Shown here piece after piece: positions 25,508 through 34,500 of a stretch of 64,000 nt of DNA (the stretch's first letter is position 1; every line of letters begins with the position of its first letter). The notes below the pieces were generated by a model. The model saw nothing but the letters and a program-made list of their open reading frames with translations. It did no database searches and had not been told where the DNA came from. Both the position numbers and the translations under genes were made by a program. This stretch comes from CADEDH01 sp965216205 (GTDB lineage Bacteria; Actinomycetota; Acidimicrobiia; Acidimicrobiales; SZUA-35): positions 434,001 to 498,000 of the forward strand of contig OZ244139.1 of assembly GCA_965216205.1 (NCBI GenBank), in the 5' to 3' direction.

Positions 25508-26596
25508 TCAATCGAAGGCGATGACGCTGCGGGCGACCGTGCCCGTCTTCATCTCCTCGAACCCGTCGTTGATCTGCTCGAGCTCGATCGTCTTCGACAC
25601 CATCTCGTCGAGCAGGAGTCGGCCATCGAGGTACATCTCCACGAAGCGGGGCATGTCGGTGCGGAACTGGTTGGAACCCATGTTGGAGCCGGTGAGCTTC
25701 TTCTCGTAGAGGAACTCCACGCCGTGCACCTCCACCTTGGTGCCCACCGGGATCATGCCGATCACGGTGGCCTGACCGCCCTTGCGGAGCATGCCGAACG
25801 CCTGCTCAGCGGTCTCCTTGAGCCCGACGGCCTCGAAGCTGTTGTGCACGCCGCCGCCGGTGATCTCCTTGACCTGCTCGACGGGGTCGCCGTCGGACCC
25901 GTTGACCACGTGGGTGGCCCCCATCGTCTGGGCGAGCTCGAGCTTCCCGGGCACCATGTCGACGGCGATGATCTTGTTGGCCCCGGCGATCCTCGCCCCC
26001 TGGACGGCGGAGAGGCCGATGCCACCACAGCCGATGACGGCGACCGTCGAGCCCGGCTCCACCTTGGCGGTGCGGAACACGGCGCCGAGCCCGGTTGTCA
26101 CTCCGCAGCCGATCAGCGCGGCCCGATCGAGGGGCATCTCGGGGTCGATCTTCACCAGGGCATGCTCGTGGATCAGCATCTGCTCCGCGAACGACGACAG
26201 ATGGAGGAACGAGTTGACCGGCTCACCGTTGCGGGAAAGGCGGGGCGGGTCGTCGGGACCCCGAACGAGGTGGGTGTCCTTGTTCTCACAGAGCGACAGG
26301 TGGCCGCTGATGCACTGCTCGCAGTAACCACAGAAGGCGGACAGGCAGGTGATGACATGATCGCCGGGTTTCACGTAGTCGACCGCGGAGCCGACCGCCT
26401 CCACCACACCGGCCGACTCGTGGCCGAGCACCGCCGGACACGGGTGCGGGTACTTGCCCTCCATGAAGTGCAGGTCGCTGTGGCACAGCCCCGCGGCCTT
26501 GGTGGTGATCAACACCTCGCGCGGCCCGGGGGCGTCGACGGTGATGTCCTCGATCTCCAGTTGGCCGGGGATCGAGTTGAGGACGGCTGCCTTCAT
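25508..26596 (-). CDS. Zinc-dependent alcohol dehydrogenase (class III-like MDR family)
   Basis: 362 residues, GGAG ribosome site 6 nt before ATG 26596. Catalytic zinc ligands: Cys in GLCHSDLHF near residue 38 and the GHESAG histidine-glutamate pair. Structural zinc: C-x2-C-x2-C-x7-C (FCGYCEQCISGHLSLC). Rossmann NAD motif GCGGIGLSAVQGARIAGA. Closest in pattern to NDMA- or mycothiol-dependent alcohol/formaldehyde dehydrogenases of actinobacteria, but the exact substrate is not determined. It is co-directional with, and 88 bp downstream of, a MarR regulator gene that probably controls it. Confidence 0.92.
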   Translation of the reverse strand: MKAAVLNSIPGQLEIEDITVDAPGPREVLITTKAAGLCHSDLHFMEGKYPHPCPAVLGHESAGVVEAVGSAVDYVKPGDHVITCLSAFCGYCEQCISGHLSLCENKDTHLVRGPDDPPRLSRNGEPVNSFLHLSSFAEQMLIHEHALVKIDPEMPLDRAALIGCGVTTGLGAVFRTAKVEPGSTVAVIGCGGIGLSAVQGARIAGANKIIAVDMVPGKLELAQTMGATHVVNGSDGDPVEQVKEITGGGVHNSFEAVGLKETAEQAFGMLRKGGQATVIGMIPVGTKVEVHGVEFLYEKKLTGSNMGSNQFRTDMPRFVEMYLDGRLLLDEMVSKTIELEQINDGFEEMKTGTVARSVIAFD

Positions 26597-26684
26597 TCGT
26601 TGGCTCCTTGCTGTGCTTGTTCGTGGTCTCGGCGCGGACCGCCGGGGGGCGATCTCGTCGCTGCGGGCTCCGTCGCCGACGGGA

Positions 26685-27185
26685 TCAGGAGCTCGAGGGG
26701 CGGGTCGCCCGATCGACGAACCGATCGAGCGATCGCACGTAACGCTCCATGAGCTCGGCGAGTTGGATCTGCTCGGCGGGAGTGAACTCGGAGAGGATCT
26801 CGTCGAGCCCGCTCTGGATCTTCGCGTTGATGATGTCGCAGCGGGCGCGACCCGCTTCGGTGGGCGACACCAGGATCGACCGGTGATCGTCGGTCGCCTT
26901 GCTCCGCTGCACGTAACCCCGCTCGGTGAGGCACGACACGGCCCTCGTGGTCGAGGCGGGCGTGATCTGCAGGGCCTCGGCGAGCTCGCCCATGCGCATC
27001 GTTCCCACGTGACAGATCACGACGAGGGCATCGGCCAGTGCCAAGTCGAGCGACTCGTCACCATGGCCGTAGAAGAGGTCTTTGATGCGGACGGCGCTTG
27101 CGCCCCGTCGCATCTTTCGCCAGGCGAGGCCAACCCTGCGCCGAGCGTCACTGTTGACGCTCTCTGCGATTGTCATTCTCAACAT
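26685..27185 (-). CDS. MarR-family transcriptional regulator
   Basis: 166 residues. Winged-helix core: MGELAEALQITPASTTRAVSCLTERGYVQR (helix-turn-helix near residues 75-105) followed by the DDHRSILVSPTEAG wing. Start ATG 27185, with an in-frame alternative at 27176. Probably a repressor of itself and of the downstream alcohol dehydrogenase gene. No convincing operator palindrome was found upstream. Confidence 0.88.
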   Translation of the reverse strand: MLRMTIAESVNSDARRRVGLAWRKMRRGASAVRIKDLFYGHGDESLDLALADALVVICHVGTMRMGELAEALQITPASTTRAVSCLTERGYVQRSKATDDHRSILVSPTEAGRARCDIINAKIQSGLDEILSEFTPAEQIQLAELMERYVRSLDRFVDRATRPSSS

Positions 27186-27359
27186 TGTGGGCTCAGATCG
27201 TGGCGAATGTCACGGCGGACGGTCAGAAATCGCTGGCACCGGCTGGGACCGGGTCGTCGGCGCGGGGTACCCTCGTGGGTACTCCCTCTGGGTGTCCGGC
27301 GGCGGGGACACCGTGCAAACAGCAGGTCAACAGCACCGAGGACGCAGGAGAACAGGCAG

Positions 27360-27527
27360 ATGGGCAACGACGAGAAGCCGTGCACCGCCGAGATCGACGA
27401 CGCCATCCTGACCCTCCTCGCCCTCCACGACGGTGCCGACGACGACTTCCGGATCCCGTCGCTGTCGGAGCGGCGCCGGCGGGCACTGGCCGAGGTGGCA
27501 TCCGAGGGCAGCGGCTGCGGCGACTGA
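27360..27527 (+). CDS. Small acidic hypothetical protein
   Basis: 55 residues from ATG 27360, with GGAG 11-14 nt upstream. The protein is rich in Asp/Glu in the middle (LLALHDGADDDFRIPSLSERRRRALAEV) and ends SGCGD. The pattern suggests a helical peptide with a basic patch. No family recognised. Called because of the ribosome site and because it fills the gap before the repeat array; a chance frame cannot be excluded. Confidence 0.45.
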   Translation: MGNDEKPCTAEIDDAILTLLALHDGADDDFRIPSLSERRRRALAEVASEGSGCGD

Positions 27528-27577
27528 CCTCGCCGCTGTTTCCCATCTCGCCTCGCTGGTGCCAGGTTCGGGTGCCC

Positions 27578-27751
27578 GGTTCTGCCTGTCGGCTGCCCCG
27601 CCCATCGGGGTTCTGCCGGTCGGCTGCACCATCCATTCCGGTTCTGCCGGTCGGCTGCCCCGCCCATTCCGGTTCTGCCGGTCGGCTGCCCCGAGTATGG
27701 CGCGTCCCGACCGGCAGTACGATGCGCCGAGGGGCACCCCACAGGCAGAAC
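27578..27751. repeat. 31-bp-period repeat array, first copy
   Basis: Four direct copies of a unit beginning GGTTCTGCCGGTCGGCTGCC start at 27578, 27609, 27640 and 27671, exactly 31 bp apart. Inverted partial copies follow (CGACCGGCAG at 27707-27716 and ACAGGCAGAAC at 27741-27751), so the transcript can fold into hairpins. It lies between convergent genes. The same family, with the same period, recurs at 40.3 kb. Confidence 0.88.
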
Positions 27752-27770
27752 GACACGTCGACCTGACGGC

Positions 27771-28418
27771 TCAGCTCGCCGTTTGTTCGCCATCGTCGGC
27801 GTGGTCTCGGCCGTCGTCCTCGCCTTCCACCCCATCGACGGGGCGCGGAGCGGGCCGTGGCGGTCGGAGCGCGGCGCGTAGCTTCTTGATCGCTCCCTGC
27901 CGGTAGTCGCGGATCGTTCGAGCGGCCCGGTCGAGGTCGACGGCGAGGTCATCGATCGACTTGCCGTCGACGTAGAGGCCCCACGCCACCGCGTGCTCAT
28001 TGCCGGTGAGGTGGCGGTCGAGGAGGTCCTTGACGGTCTCCTGACCCAGGAAGAGATCGATCTCCGAGGGCGTCGTCTCCTCGTAGCGGTGTGTCCCCGG
28101 CCGCTGGGTTCGCGGTTCGGGGGCGTCGAGCGCCAGCCGTTGACGCTTGCGTCGGCGCTTCTCCGACCGGAGGACGTCGAAGTACGTGTGGCGGGCAGCG
28201 ATGCCCACATAGCCCCGCCACTTCCGACCCCCGATCGTGCGAGCGGCGATCACGTTCGGCTCGTGCCAGCGGGCGGCCAACTTGTCGGCGGTGATCTGCT
28301 TGACGTCGTCGAGCACATCGTCTCGTGCGCCGACCGCTCGAGCTGCCTTCTCCGCGACCTCCAGGACCTCGCGGATCTGGCCGTCGGTCGGCCCCGGGGG
28401 CGGCACGCAGTCCATCAC
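27771..28418 (-). CDS. ECF-like RNA polymerase sigma factor, orphan
   Basis: 215 residues starting GTG-ATG at 28418. Region 2 resembles VGARDDVLDDVKQITADKLAARW, and region 4 reads AVAWGLYVDGKSIDDLAVDLDRAARTIRDYRQGAIKKLRA with a plausible helix-turn-helix. A basic linker (RSEKRRRKRQRL) lies between. No anti-sigma gene is adjacent. The acidic tail (VEGEDDGRDHADDGE) could be self-inhibitory. Assignment is by pattern; it is divergent from ECF textbook members. Confidence 0.68.
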   Translation of the reverse strand: MMDCVPPPGPTDGQIREVLEVAEKAARAVGARDDVLDDVKQITADKLAARWHEPNVIAARTIGGRKWRGYVGIAARHTYFDVLRSEKRRRKRQRLALDAPEPRTQRPGTHRYEETTPSEIDLFLGQETVKDLLDRHLTGNEHAVAWGLYVDGKSIDDLAVDLDRAARTIRDYRQGAIKKLRAALRPPRPAPRPVDGVEGEDDGRDHADDGEQTAS

Positions 28419-28722
28419 GTCGGGGGCGGTCGAACCGGCGCGTGACCGATGTCCGGGGTGGCTACCGGTCGGAGGCGATCGACGTGGATGACGGGGAGAT
28501 CGAGGATGGCTTCCACGGGTACTCCTACTGAAGTCCGTCTGACGCAGGCGCCGGCCGTTGATGCCTGGAGGTGGTGCGGCTGGCCCTCGGCGTGCAGATG
28601 GTGAGAGCGAGTTGAGGCGACGAGCGATTCGGTCGTGTGGCGACTCCTTGTGCGTCGGAGGTTTCCGCCAGTGGCGAGTTTCGACCTTCTAAATGGTTGG
28701 TCAATTCTGCCACGCCGCTGGC

Positions 28723-28751
28723 TTAAGCTCCAGCTGAGGTTGATCGCTTAA
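28723..28751. promoter_or_regulatory. Candidate operator TTAAGC-N17-GCTTAA
   Basis: Perfect 6-bp inverted repeat (28723-28728 and 28746-28751) in an AT-rich patch upstream of the XRE gene; the left arm overlaps the palindrome GCTTAAGC. A -10-like TACGGT follows 13 bp downstream. Binding by the XRE protein is inferred from position only. Confidence 0.4.
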
Positions 28752-28775
28752 CTGAAGCAAACTACGGTGCGAGCC

Positions 28776-28826
28776 GTGTCGGAGCCGGACTGCGACGAAT
28801 GCGTCGACCCTCACGCGCAGCGCTGA
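28776..28826 (+). CDS. Possible 16-residue leaderless leader peptide
   Basis: GTG 28776 lies 7 nt after a TACGGT hexamer, matching the leaderless pattern of this genome. It encodes VSEPDCDECVDPHAQR and stops at TGA 28824-28826. The TGA overlaps the GAGGA ribosome site of the XRE gene. Its C-x2-C pair is notable. It may couple translation to the regulator gene, or be fortuitous. Confidence 0.35.
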   Translation: MSEPDCDECVDPHAQR

Positions 28827-28840
28827 GGATCTGCCCCGCG

Positions 28841-29707
28841 ATGCCTGATTCCCCCGTCGTCGCCAAGCTCGAACTCGCCCACCGCATGCGCGAATATCGC
28901 GAGGCTTCCGGCGAGACGGCCCGCGCTGTCAGCTCTCGCTTGGGCTTCAGCCCGAACTACTTGTCGGCGTTGGAGCACGGCCGCGAGGTACTGTCACCCG
29001 ACAAGCTCCCCGATCTTCGCGAGGTGTACGAGCTGACGGCGGGCGAGCTACGAGAGCTCGGGAGCCTGATCGAGACCTCGAAGGTGGTGGGCTGGTGGGA
29101 GCAGTCGCCCTACAGCGAGCTGCTGACCGACCAGATGAAGTTGCTCTGCGGCCTCGAACAAGGCGCGACTTCAGCGTTGGTATTCGAGAGCGTCGTCGTG
29201 ACCGGCCTGCTCCAATCGGAGGACTACGCCGGTGCGCTCATCGCCGCTGATGTGAGCAACAGCCGGGCCACACTCCGCCGTCGAATCGAGATTCGCCTCA
29301 AGCGTCAGGAGCGTCTGTACGGTGACGATCCCCTCGAACTAGCTGTGGTCATGAGCGAAGCAGCCCTGATGCAACAGATCGGCGGGAAAGCCGTCCTGCG
29401 AGGTCAGCTCGAGCATCTCGCCGACGCGATCGAGTCGCTGGCTGATTCGCTGTCGGTACGCATCCAGTCGTTCGAGTCCAGCGAGCCAGCACTCGTTGGC
29501 GCCTCGACCGTCGTCACGTTCGAGGTCGCTCAGAGCCGTCTGCAATCGGTCGTTTGGCTCGAAGCGGCGATGCCTGTCGGGATCTCTGATGACGATCCCG
29601 AGCTGGAGGCATTCCTGCGCGAGGAGCTGGATCGGGCGCTGGCCGGGAGCCTGTCGCGCGAGGAGAGCCTGTCGCTCATTCGAAGTCGGATAGCTGCGCT
29701 GTCATGA
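28841..29707 (+). CDS. XRE regulator with DUF5753-like C-terminal domain
   Basis: 288 residues from ATG 28841 (GAGGA about 11 nt upstream; ATG 28799 is an alternative). Helix-turn-helix at residues 10-60 (LAHRMREYREASGETARAVSSRLGFSPNYLSALEHGREVLS). The C-terminal 190 residues match the DUF5753/Scr1 domain found in actinomycete regulators (GLLQSEDYAGALIAA, RQERLYGDDPLELAVVMSEAALMQQIGG, VVTFEVAQSRLQSVVWLEA). Paired with the DUF397 protein 130 bp downstream, as in the WhiJ-like modules of streptomycetes, where the small protein antagonises the DNA-binding partner. Confidence 0.9.
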   Translation: MPDSPVVAKLELAHRMREYREASGETARAVSSRLGFSPNYLSALEHGREVLSPDKLPDLREVYELTAGELRELGSLIETSKVVGWWEQSPYSELLTDQMKLLCGLEQGATSALVFESVVVTGLLQSEDYAGALIAADVSNSRATLRRRIEIRLKRQERLYGDDPLELAVVMSEAALMQQIGGKAVLRGQLEHLADAIESLADSLSVRIQSFESSEPALVGASTVVTFEVAQSRLQSVVWLEAAMPVGISDDDPELEAFLREELDRALAGSLSREESLSLIRSRIAALS

Positions 29708-29837
29708 GTAGTCGTACCCATCCGGGATACCGGGCGTCGGCCTCAGGTAGCGTGCCACGGGGGCAGATCGAGAACGCCCGTTCATGTCGGCGGAATCGCC
29801 CAAACGAGTGCTAGTTCAGTGGAGAGGATGAGCAACG

Positions 29838-30227
29838 TTGCTGCCGAAGAGTGATGCCCCAGAACCCCCAGCAGGCCATCGCACGTGGATCAAGAGCAGC
29901 AAGAGCTCCGGCAACGGCTGCTGTGTCGAGGTCAGTCTTGCCCCTGTCGCCGATGAGGACGCCGATGTCCTGATCCGTGACAGCAAGTTCCCCCGACACG
30001 ACTCGTCCGCTGCCGCCGAGCCGATCATCGCCGTCGATCGCTCGGCATGGTTGGAGTTCCTGGACGGTATCCCAGCCGGTCTCGAGCGCACCCGCGCGCT
30101 CGAAGCGCTGCCCCAGCCCGGCTCGGGCGTCACCCTTCGCTCGGTTGCCGATGGCGTGGAGCTGTCGTTCACCGCTCCTGAGTGGGAGGCGTTCATCGGC
30201 GGTGTCGCCGACGGTGAGCTTCGCTAG
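29838..30227 (+). CDS. DUF397-type small partner of the XRE regulator
   Basis: 129 residues from TTG 29838, with GGAGAGG 10 nt upstream. The first DUF397 motif is intact (TWIKSSKSSGNGCCVEVSLA then VLIRDSKFP). The C-terminal part (VTLRSVADGVELSFTAPEWEAFIGGVADGEL) resembles a second, shorter copy, making the protein roughly twice the usual 60-70 residues. Predicted cytoplasmic partner or antitoxin-like inhibitor of the upstream XRE protein. Confidence 0.85.
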   Translation: MLPKSDAPEPPAGHRTWIKSSKSSGNGCCVEVSLAPVADEDADVLIRDSKFPRHDSSAAAEPIIAVDRSAWLEFLDGIPAGLERTRALEALPQPGSGVTLRSVADGVELSFTAPEWEAFIGGVADGELR

Positions 30228-30562
30228 AGACAGCGCGGCCACTGACGCGGTCGGCTCGTAACGAAGGTCTTGTCGGGCTGCGCTTCGTCCGGCGAGCGAG
30301 TCGGTGAACATGCAGCCCTCGCCTTGAGGTGGCCCAGCAACTCTTCGGATGCGGGGTCGATCGAGCGATTCAACGAGTTCTCCTGTTCGCAGATGAGTTC
30401 AAACTGAGGACTTGGGGCCACCGGGTCGTTTGCGACCTATGGGACTCCCCCTTCCCGTCTCAAGGGGAAAGGAGGTTGCGGCCGTGTTGGCACCTCCGCG
30501 AGGGTCTCGATGTCGTAGCGACTGGTCATCTCATCCCCACATCTCATTCTCATCCCCTCGGC
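30228..30562. other. Convergent intergenic region, nothing assigned
   Basis: 335 bp between the DUF397 gene and the end of the RHS-linked gene. Base composition is less GC-rich than the core regions. No frame, operator or clear terminator was found. Confidence 0.6.
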
Positions 30563-31501
30563 TCAAGGAAGGAGCCCGCGTTCCCAGTAGGTGTCGAGTT
30601 CGGGGAAGAGTTCGTCGCTGTTGTTGCGGACGAGTTTCAGCCGGTCGGGTTCGACGTGCTCTGGTAGAGGGTCGTTGAACGTGCGGCCCTCGCTGGGGAC
30701 GATCCTGTCGACGAAGTGCCTGCAGTAGCGGCACCACCGGTGGGTCATGGCAGAGGGTGGTCGCTCGGGTTCCAGATCCTGAGGGTGGCGTGGTGGCCCC
30801 GGCGGCAACGGGTAGGCAAAGAACCGAACGCTGGTACGTGTACAGATCGGGCAGCGGAGTTCGGCTGCACGGTCGAGGAGGTCGAGGAGGTCGGCCTGTT
30901 CGTCGAGCTGCTGGATCTCCTCTGGATCGAAGGGCGTCCAGGTCGGGCCTTTCCGTCGGGGAGCAGGCGGCCGTCGTTCGATCGGGATATCGAAGATCTC
31001 GTTGGCCTGGTACTTCTCCCAGAGCTCCTCGAACGGTCGCTTCCGAAACTCTCTGGTCGTGTGGTCGGCGTCGAGCAGTTCCCGCTCGGTGAAGACCCTT
31101 TGGAGAAGGAACGGTTGGTGGCGCTCGTCGTGTTGCCAGTTCCGCGCGACGCCGCGCTGGAGGAACTCTTGGGGGAGTGCGAGGTGATATCGCTCGACGT
31201 AGTCCGCTGTGTCCCCGCGCCAGAAGTACAGGCCATCGCACCAGACTCCGTGGCCGTTGATGCTCCAATCTCTCTCACCCGACAGTAGATCCGAACTGGG
31301 CGGGCCCATCGGAGCGTGCAGGTTGGCACCGCTTCTGAGATAGGCGAGCATTGCCTCGGTTGGAACTGTGGTGTGGGGAAGGCGGCGAAGCTCGGCCCTG
31401 ATCCGCTCGTGCTCATCTCCAGGCCAGGGAAGGCCGAAGATGCCGAGTGGTCGGAGACTGCCGACCGCCTCACCAGGTGGGTGGCTGATCTCGTGACTCA
31501 A
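30563..31501 (-). CDS. Zinc-ribbon protein overlapping the RHS gene, candidate immunity protein
   Basis: 312 residues from TTG 31501, chosen because GGGAG lies 6 nt upstream; a GTG at 31534 is possible. It overlaps the RHS reading frame by 32 bp, the tight coupling expected of a toxin-immunity pair. Near residue 230 it has a four-cysteine ribbon (C-P-I-C ... W-C-R-Y-C). Upstream lies an aromatic SGERDWSINGHGVWCDGLYFW segment and a highly charged middle part. No known immunity family is recognised, and at 312 residues it is longer than most. Confidence 0.6.
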   Translation of the reverse strand: MSHEISHPPGEAVGSLRPLGIFGLPWPGDEHERIRAELRRLPHTTVPTEAMLAYLRSGANLHAPMGPPSSDLLSGERDWSINGHGVWCDGLYFWRGDTADYVERYHLALPQEFLQRGVARNWQHDERHQPFLLQRVFTERELLDADHTTREFRKRPFEELWEKYQANEIFDIPIERRPPAPRRKGPTWTPFDPEEIQQLDEQADLLDLLDRAAELRCPICTRTSVRFFAYPLPPGPPRHPQDLEPERPPSAMTHRWCRYCRHFVDRIVPSEGRTFNDPLPEHVEPDRLKLVRNNSDELFPELDTYWERGLLP

Positions 31502-34500
31502 TGAGCTCTCCCGAGTACTTGTCGATCTCCACACGAGTGGTCAGAGCTTCGACCCTGGCGCCAACGGCAGCTGATACCTGATCGTCGAGGCCGCAACCTC
31601 CGTAGCACGTGGCGAGTCGAATCGGCGTGCCGGTTGTGTAGTGCGGGTTGTCGAGCACGGCTTGGACCACCTGGTTCGTATGGAGCGGCATCACGACATC
31701 ATCGGTGCCGCCGGCTCCAAAGACCGGTCCGACGGCGTCATAGTCGTTTCGGCCGTGCACGATCACATCGTGATACCCACCGGTTCCTTGGGATCTCGCC
31801 AGATTCTGCAGCGTATGACCATCATCCCCGATGGCCGTCGCCGTCGGTAGGTAGCGGACCGGCTGCCCGCCAGGGAGATTGAACGCGGGATCGGGTATGT
31901 GGACAGTCCGGATCGGGGGAGGGTGCTGACCAGGCCGGCCCGTTGACATCGGTGCCAGCCCGTCGACGATGCCGACGACGTCGCCTGTCGGGCCGGTGGG
32001 GCGGAGGCGGTTGCGGGCGGCGAGGCCGGCAGGGATGACGGCGCCGAAGGTGCCGCCGAGGACGGCTTCGCCGAGGCTGACGTCGGTGATGCCCCGACCG
32101 TCGACGATGACCTGCGACGTGAGTGACTCGCCGAACCCGGCGGCGAAGGCGCCCCGCACGGTGTGGCCGCCGGGGACGGCGCCGAAGGCGGCACCGAGTG
32201 CGACCGACCGCGGGTTGAAGTTGTCGGTCGCGAGCCCCATGGCCGCGGACGACGCGGCGCCGATGAGGATGCCGGCGCCGACCGGGGCGAGCGGCGTGGC
32301 GAGGAGCACGGTGCCGCCGACCACCATGGCCCCCATGGCGAGCGAGCCCCAGGGGTCGTCGACGATCGCCTGGCCGGCCCGCTCGAACCGGTTGCCCTCC
32401 TGTCTGGCTCGCCACGCTTCGAACTCCTCGATGCTGACCGGTTCCCGGCCGGACGGGTCGAGATGGTTGACCGGGTCCGACCACGCGTACTCATACGGCG
32501 AGGCGAACGAGCCGTTGGCCCCGGGCACCGGGGGATTGGGGTCCTTGGTGAGAAAGCAGCGGGTGTCGGGGTCGTACACCCGATCGCCCATGAACACGAG
32601 CCCGTCGACCGTCAGCTCGCCCCGGTAGCCGAGGCGGATCCCGCCGCCAGCCCCCGTGCCCCAGGGGTCGTCGTACGTGCCGTCGAACCAGACACCGTCC
32701 GCCGTCGCCGGGCGGACGTGGTAGCCGGACCGGAGGTATCGGTGGTCGCCGAGCCGGACCGGCTTGGCGGTGATGGCGTAGTCCCACCCGACAGCGATGC
32801 CGTCGATCGCCGTGACCTGACCGAGCGCATCGTGGGTGAACCGCCGTGTCCGGGAGACACCATCGGGCGAGGTCGTGGTGGCCGACGTCAGCCTGTCGAG
32901 CCCGTCCCACTCCAACGTGGTCGTCGAGCCGCCCGAATCGACCCGCGAGGTGCGGCGCCCAGCCTGGTCGTAGGTGAACCGGGAAGTGCCGACACCGCTC
33001 GTGAGCGCGGTCAACTGGCCGCCGATGTTGTACTCGAACCGTCGGCGCTGCGGCCCGCTGTGCCCGGTGGTGACCGTGTCGGTCGCCAGCAGCCCGAGGT
33101 CGTTGAAGGTGAACGACCAGGCTGTCCCGCTCGGCGATCGAGCCGCCTCCAGCCGTCCAGCCGAGTCGTACGTGAACCGGCGACCGTGACGATCGACCAG
33201 CAACCGCCCCGCAGCGTTTCGACGTTCGACGTCGACCGTCCGCGGCGGGAGCCGCACGGTACCCGCATCGTCGTCGACCAGCGTCACGAGCGAGCCGCCC
33301 ACCGATCGAGCCAGCTCCGTGCGCCGACCGGTCGGGTCGACGATGGCCGTCACCAGTCCCTCGGCGTCTCGCTCGTACCGGGTCACGCCGCCGGTGGTGT
33401 CGGTGACGCTGGCCAGCCGGCCACCGGTGCCTCGTTCGAGGGCGAGAGGCCGCTCACCGGAGACCGGGTTGGTCGCTTCAACGAGACGGCCAGCCGAGTC
33501 ATAGGCGAAGCGAGCCAGCTCGCCGCCATCGAGGGCTGCCACCCGGGTCACCCGCCCATCGGCGTCACGGTCGAATCGAACCCCCAGCTCTCGAGCTCCC
33601 AGCCCTCGAGCCGCTACACCTGCGGCGCGTGGATCGCGGTCGTCCGAGCTGCCGCCGGCGCTCCCGCTGGCACCGCGGATGATCCCGACGACCCGGCCGA
33701 GCGGGTCGGTCTGGTAGGTGGTGACGAGGCCGTTGCCGTCGACCATGGTCGACACGGCCCCGCAGGCCTCGTACCGAATCGAGGTGGCCGCCGGTCCCGT
33801 GACGGTTCCCGTCAGCCGGCCCCGGACGTCGTGGTCGAACTCCGTGATGACGCCCGCCGGGTTGGCGGCCGATGCGAGGAGCTCCCGCGGGTCGAGCTCG
33901 AACCGGGCCGGAGCGTCGGCCCCTGCAACGAGGGCGGCGGCCGTCGTGCCGTCGGCACCGGCGCTCCAGTCGATGTGGGCGCTCGTCTCGCCCGACCGCC
34001 AGCCGGTGACACGTCCGGCCTCGTCGAAGTCGAACGTCGTGCACCCGCCCGCCGGGCCGCCGCCGAGGGAGGTCGGCTGCCCGTCGGGGCCGTAGGTGAT
34101 CCAGGTCGTGGCACCGTCGGGGTCGGTGACCGACACCGGTCGACCGGCCGCGTCGTGACCGTAGGTGTAGGTCCGCCCGGCCGAGGTCGTCTCGGCCATG
34201 AGCCGGGAACCGGCGGAGTAGGTGAAGGTACGGCGACCCCCGTCCGGGCCGATCTCGGCCACGACCCGCCCCAACCCGTCGATCTCGAATCGCGACGTGT
34301 CGCCCGCCGGATCCGTCTCCGTCGCCACCTGCCCGTTCGGGTGATAGGTCCGGTGCCAGGTGGCGCCGCCGGGTTCGACCATGACGACGGTTCGGCCGAG
34401 CACGTCGACCTCCCGCCGGTGAGCCGAACCGTCGGGCAGCGTCATCGACAACGCCCGCCCACCCTTGTCGAAGGTCTGGGTGGTCCGGTTCCCCGCCGGG

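Larger units (their letters stand above)
28419..28840. other. Divergent intergenic region of the accessory island
   Basis: 422 bp between the sigma factor and XRE genes. The right half is visibly richer in A+T than the surroundings and holds the TTAAGC inverted repeat and a short leader frame. The left half shows nothing I can assign beyond short unsupported open frames. Confidence 0.6.

Noticed and set aside
27578..27751. CRISPR array
   Set aside because: The period of 31 bp is filled by the repeat itself with no variable spacers, and no cas genes are present.
28441..28531. 29-residue frame VTDVRGGYRSEAIDVDDGE... as a gene
   Set aside because: No ribosome site, no promoter and no recognisable pattern.
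29828..29854. 8-residue ATG frame before the DUF397 gene
   Set aside because: Its ATG directly abuts the GGAGAGG site, leaving no spacing; TTG 29838 in the DUF397 frame is better placed.
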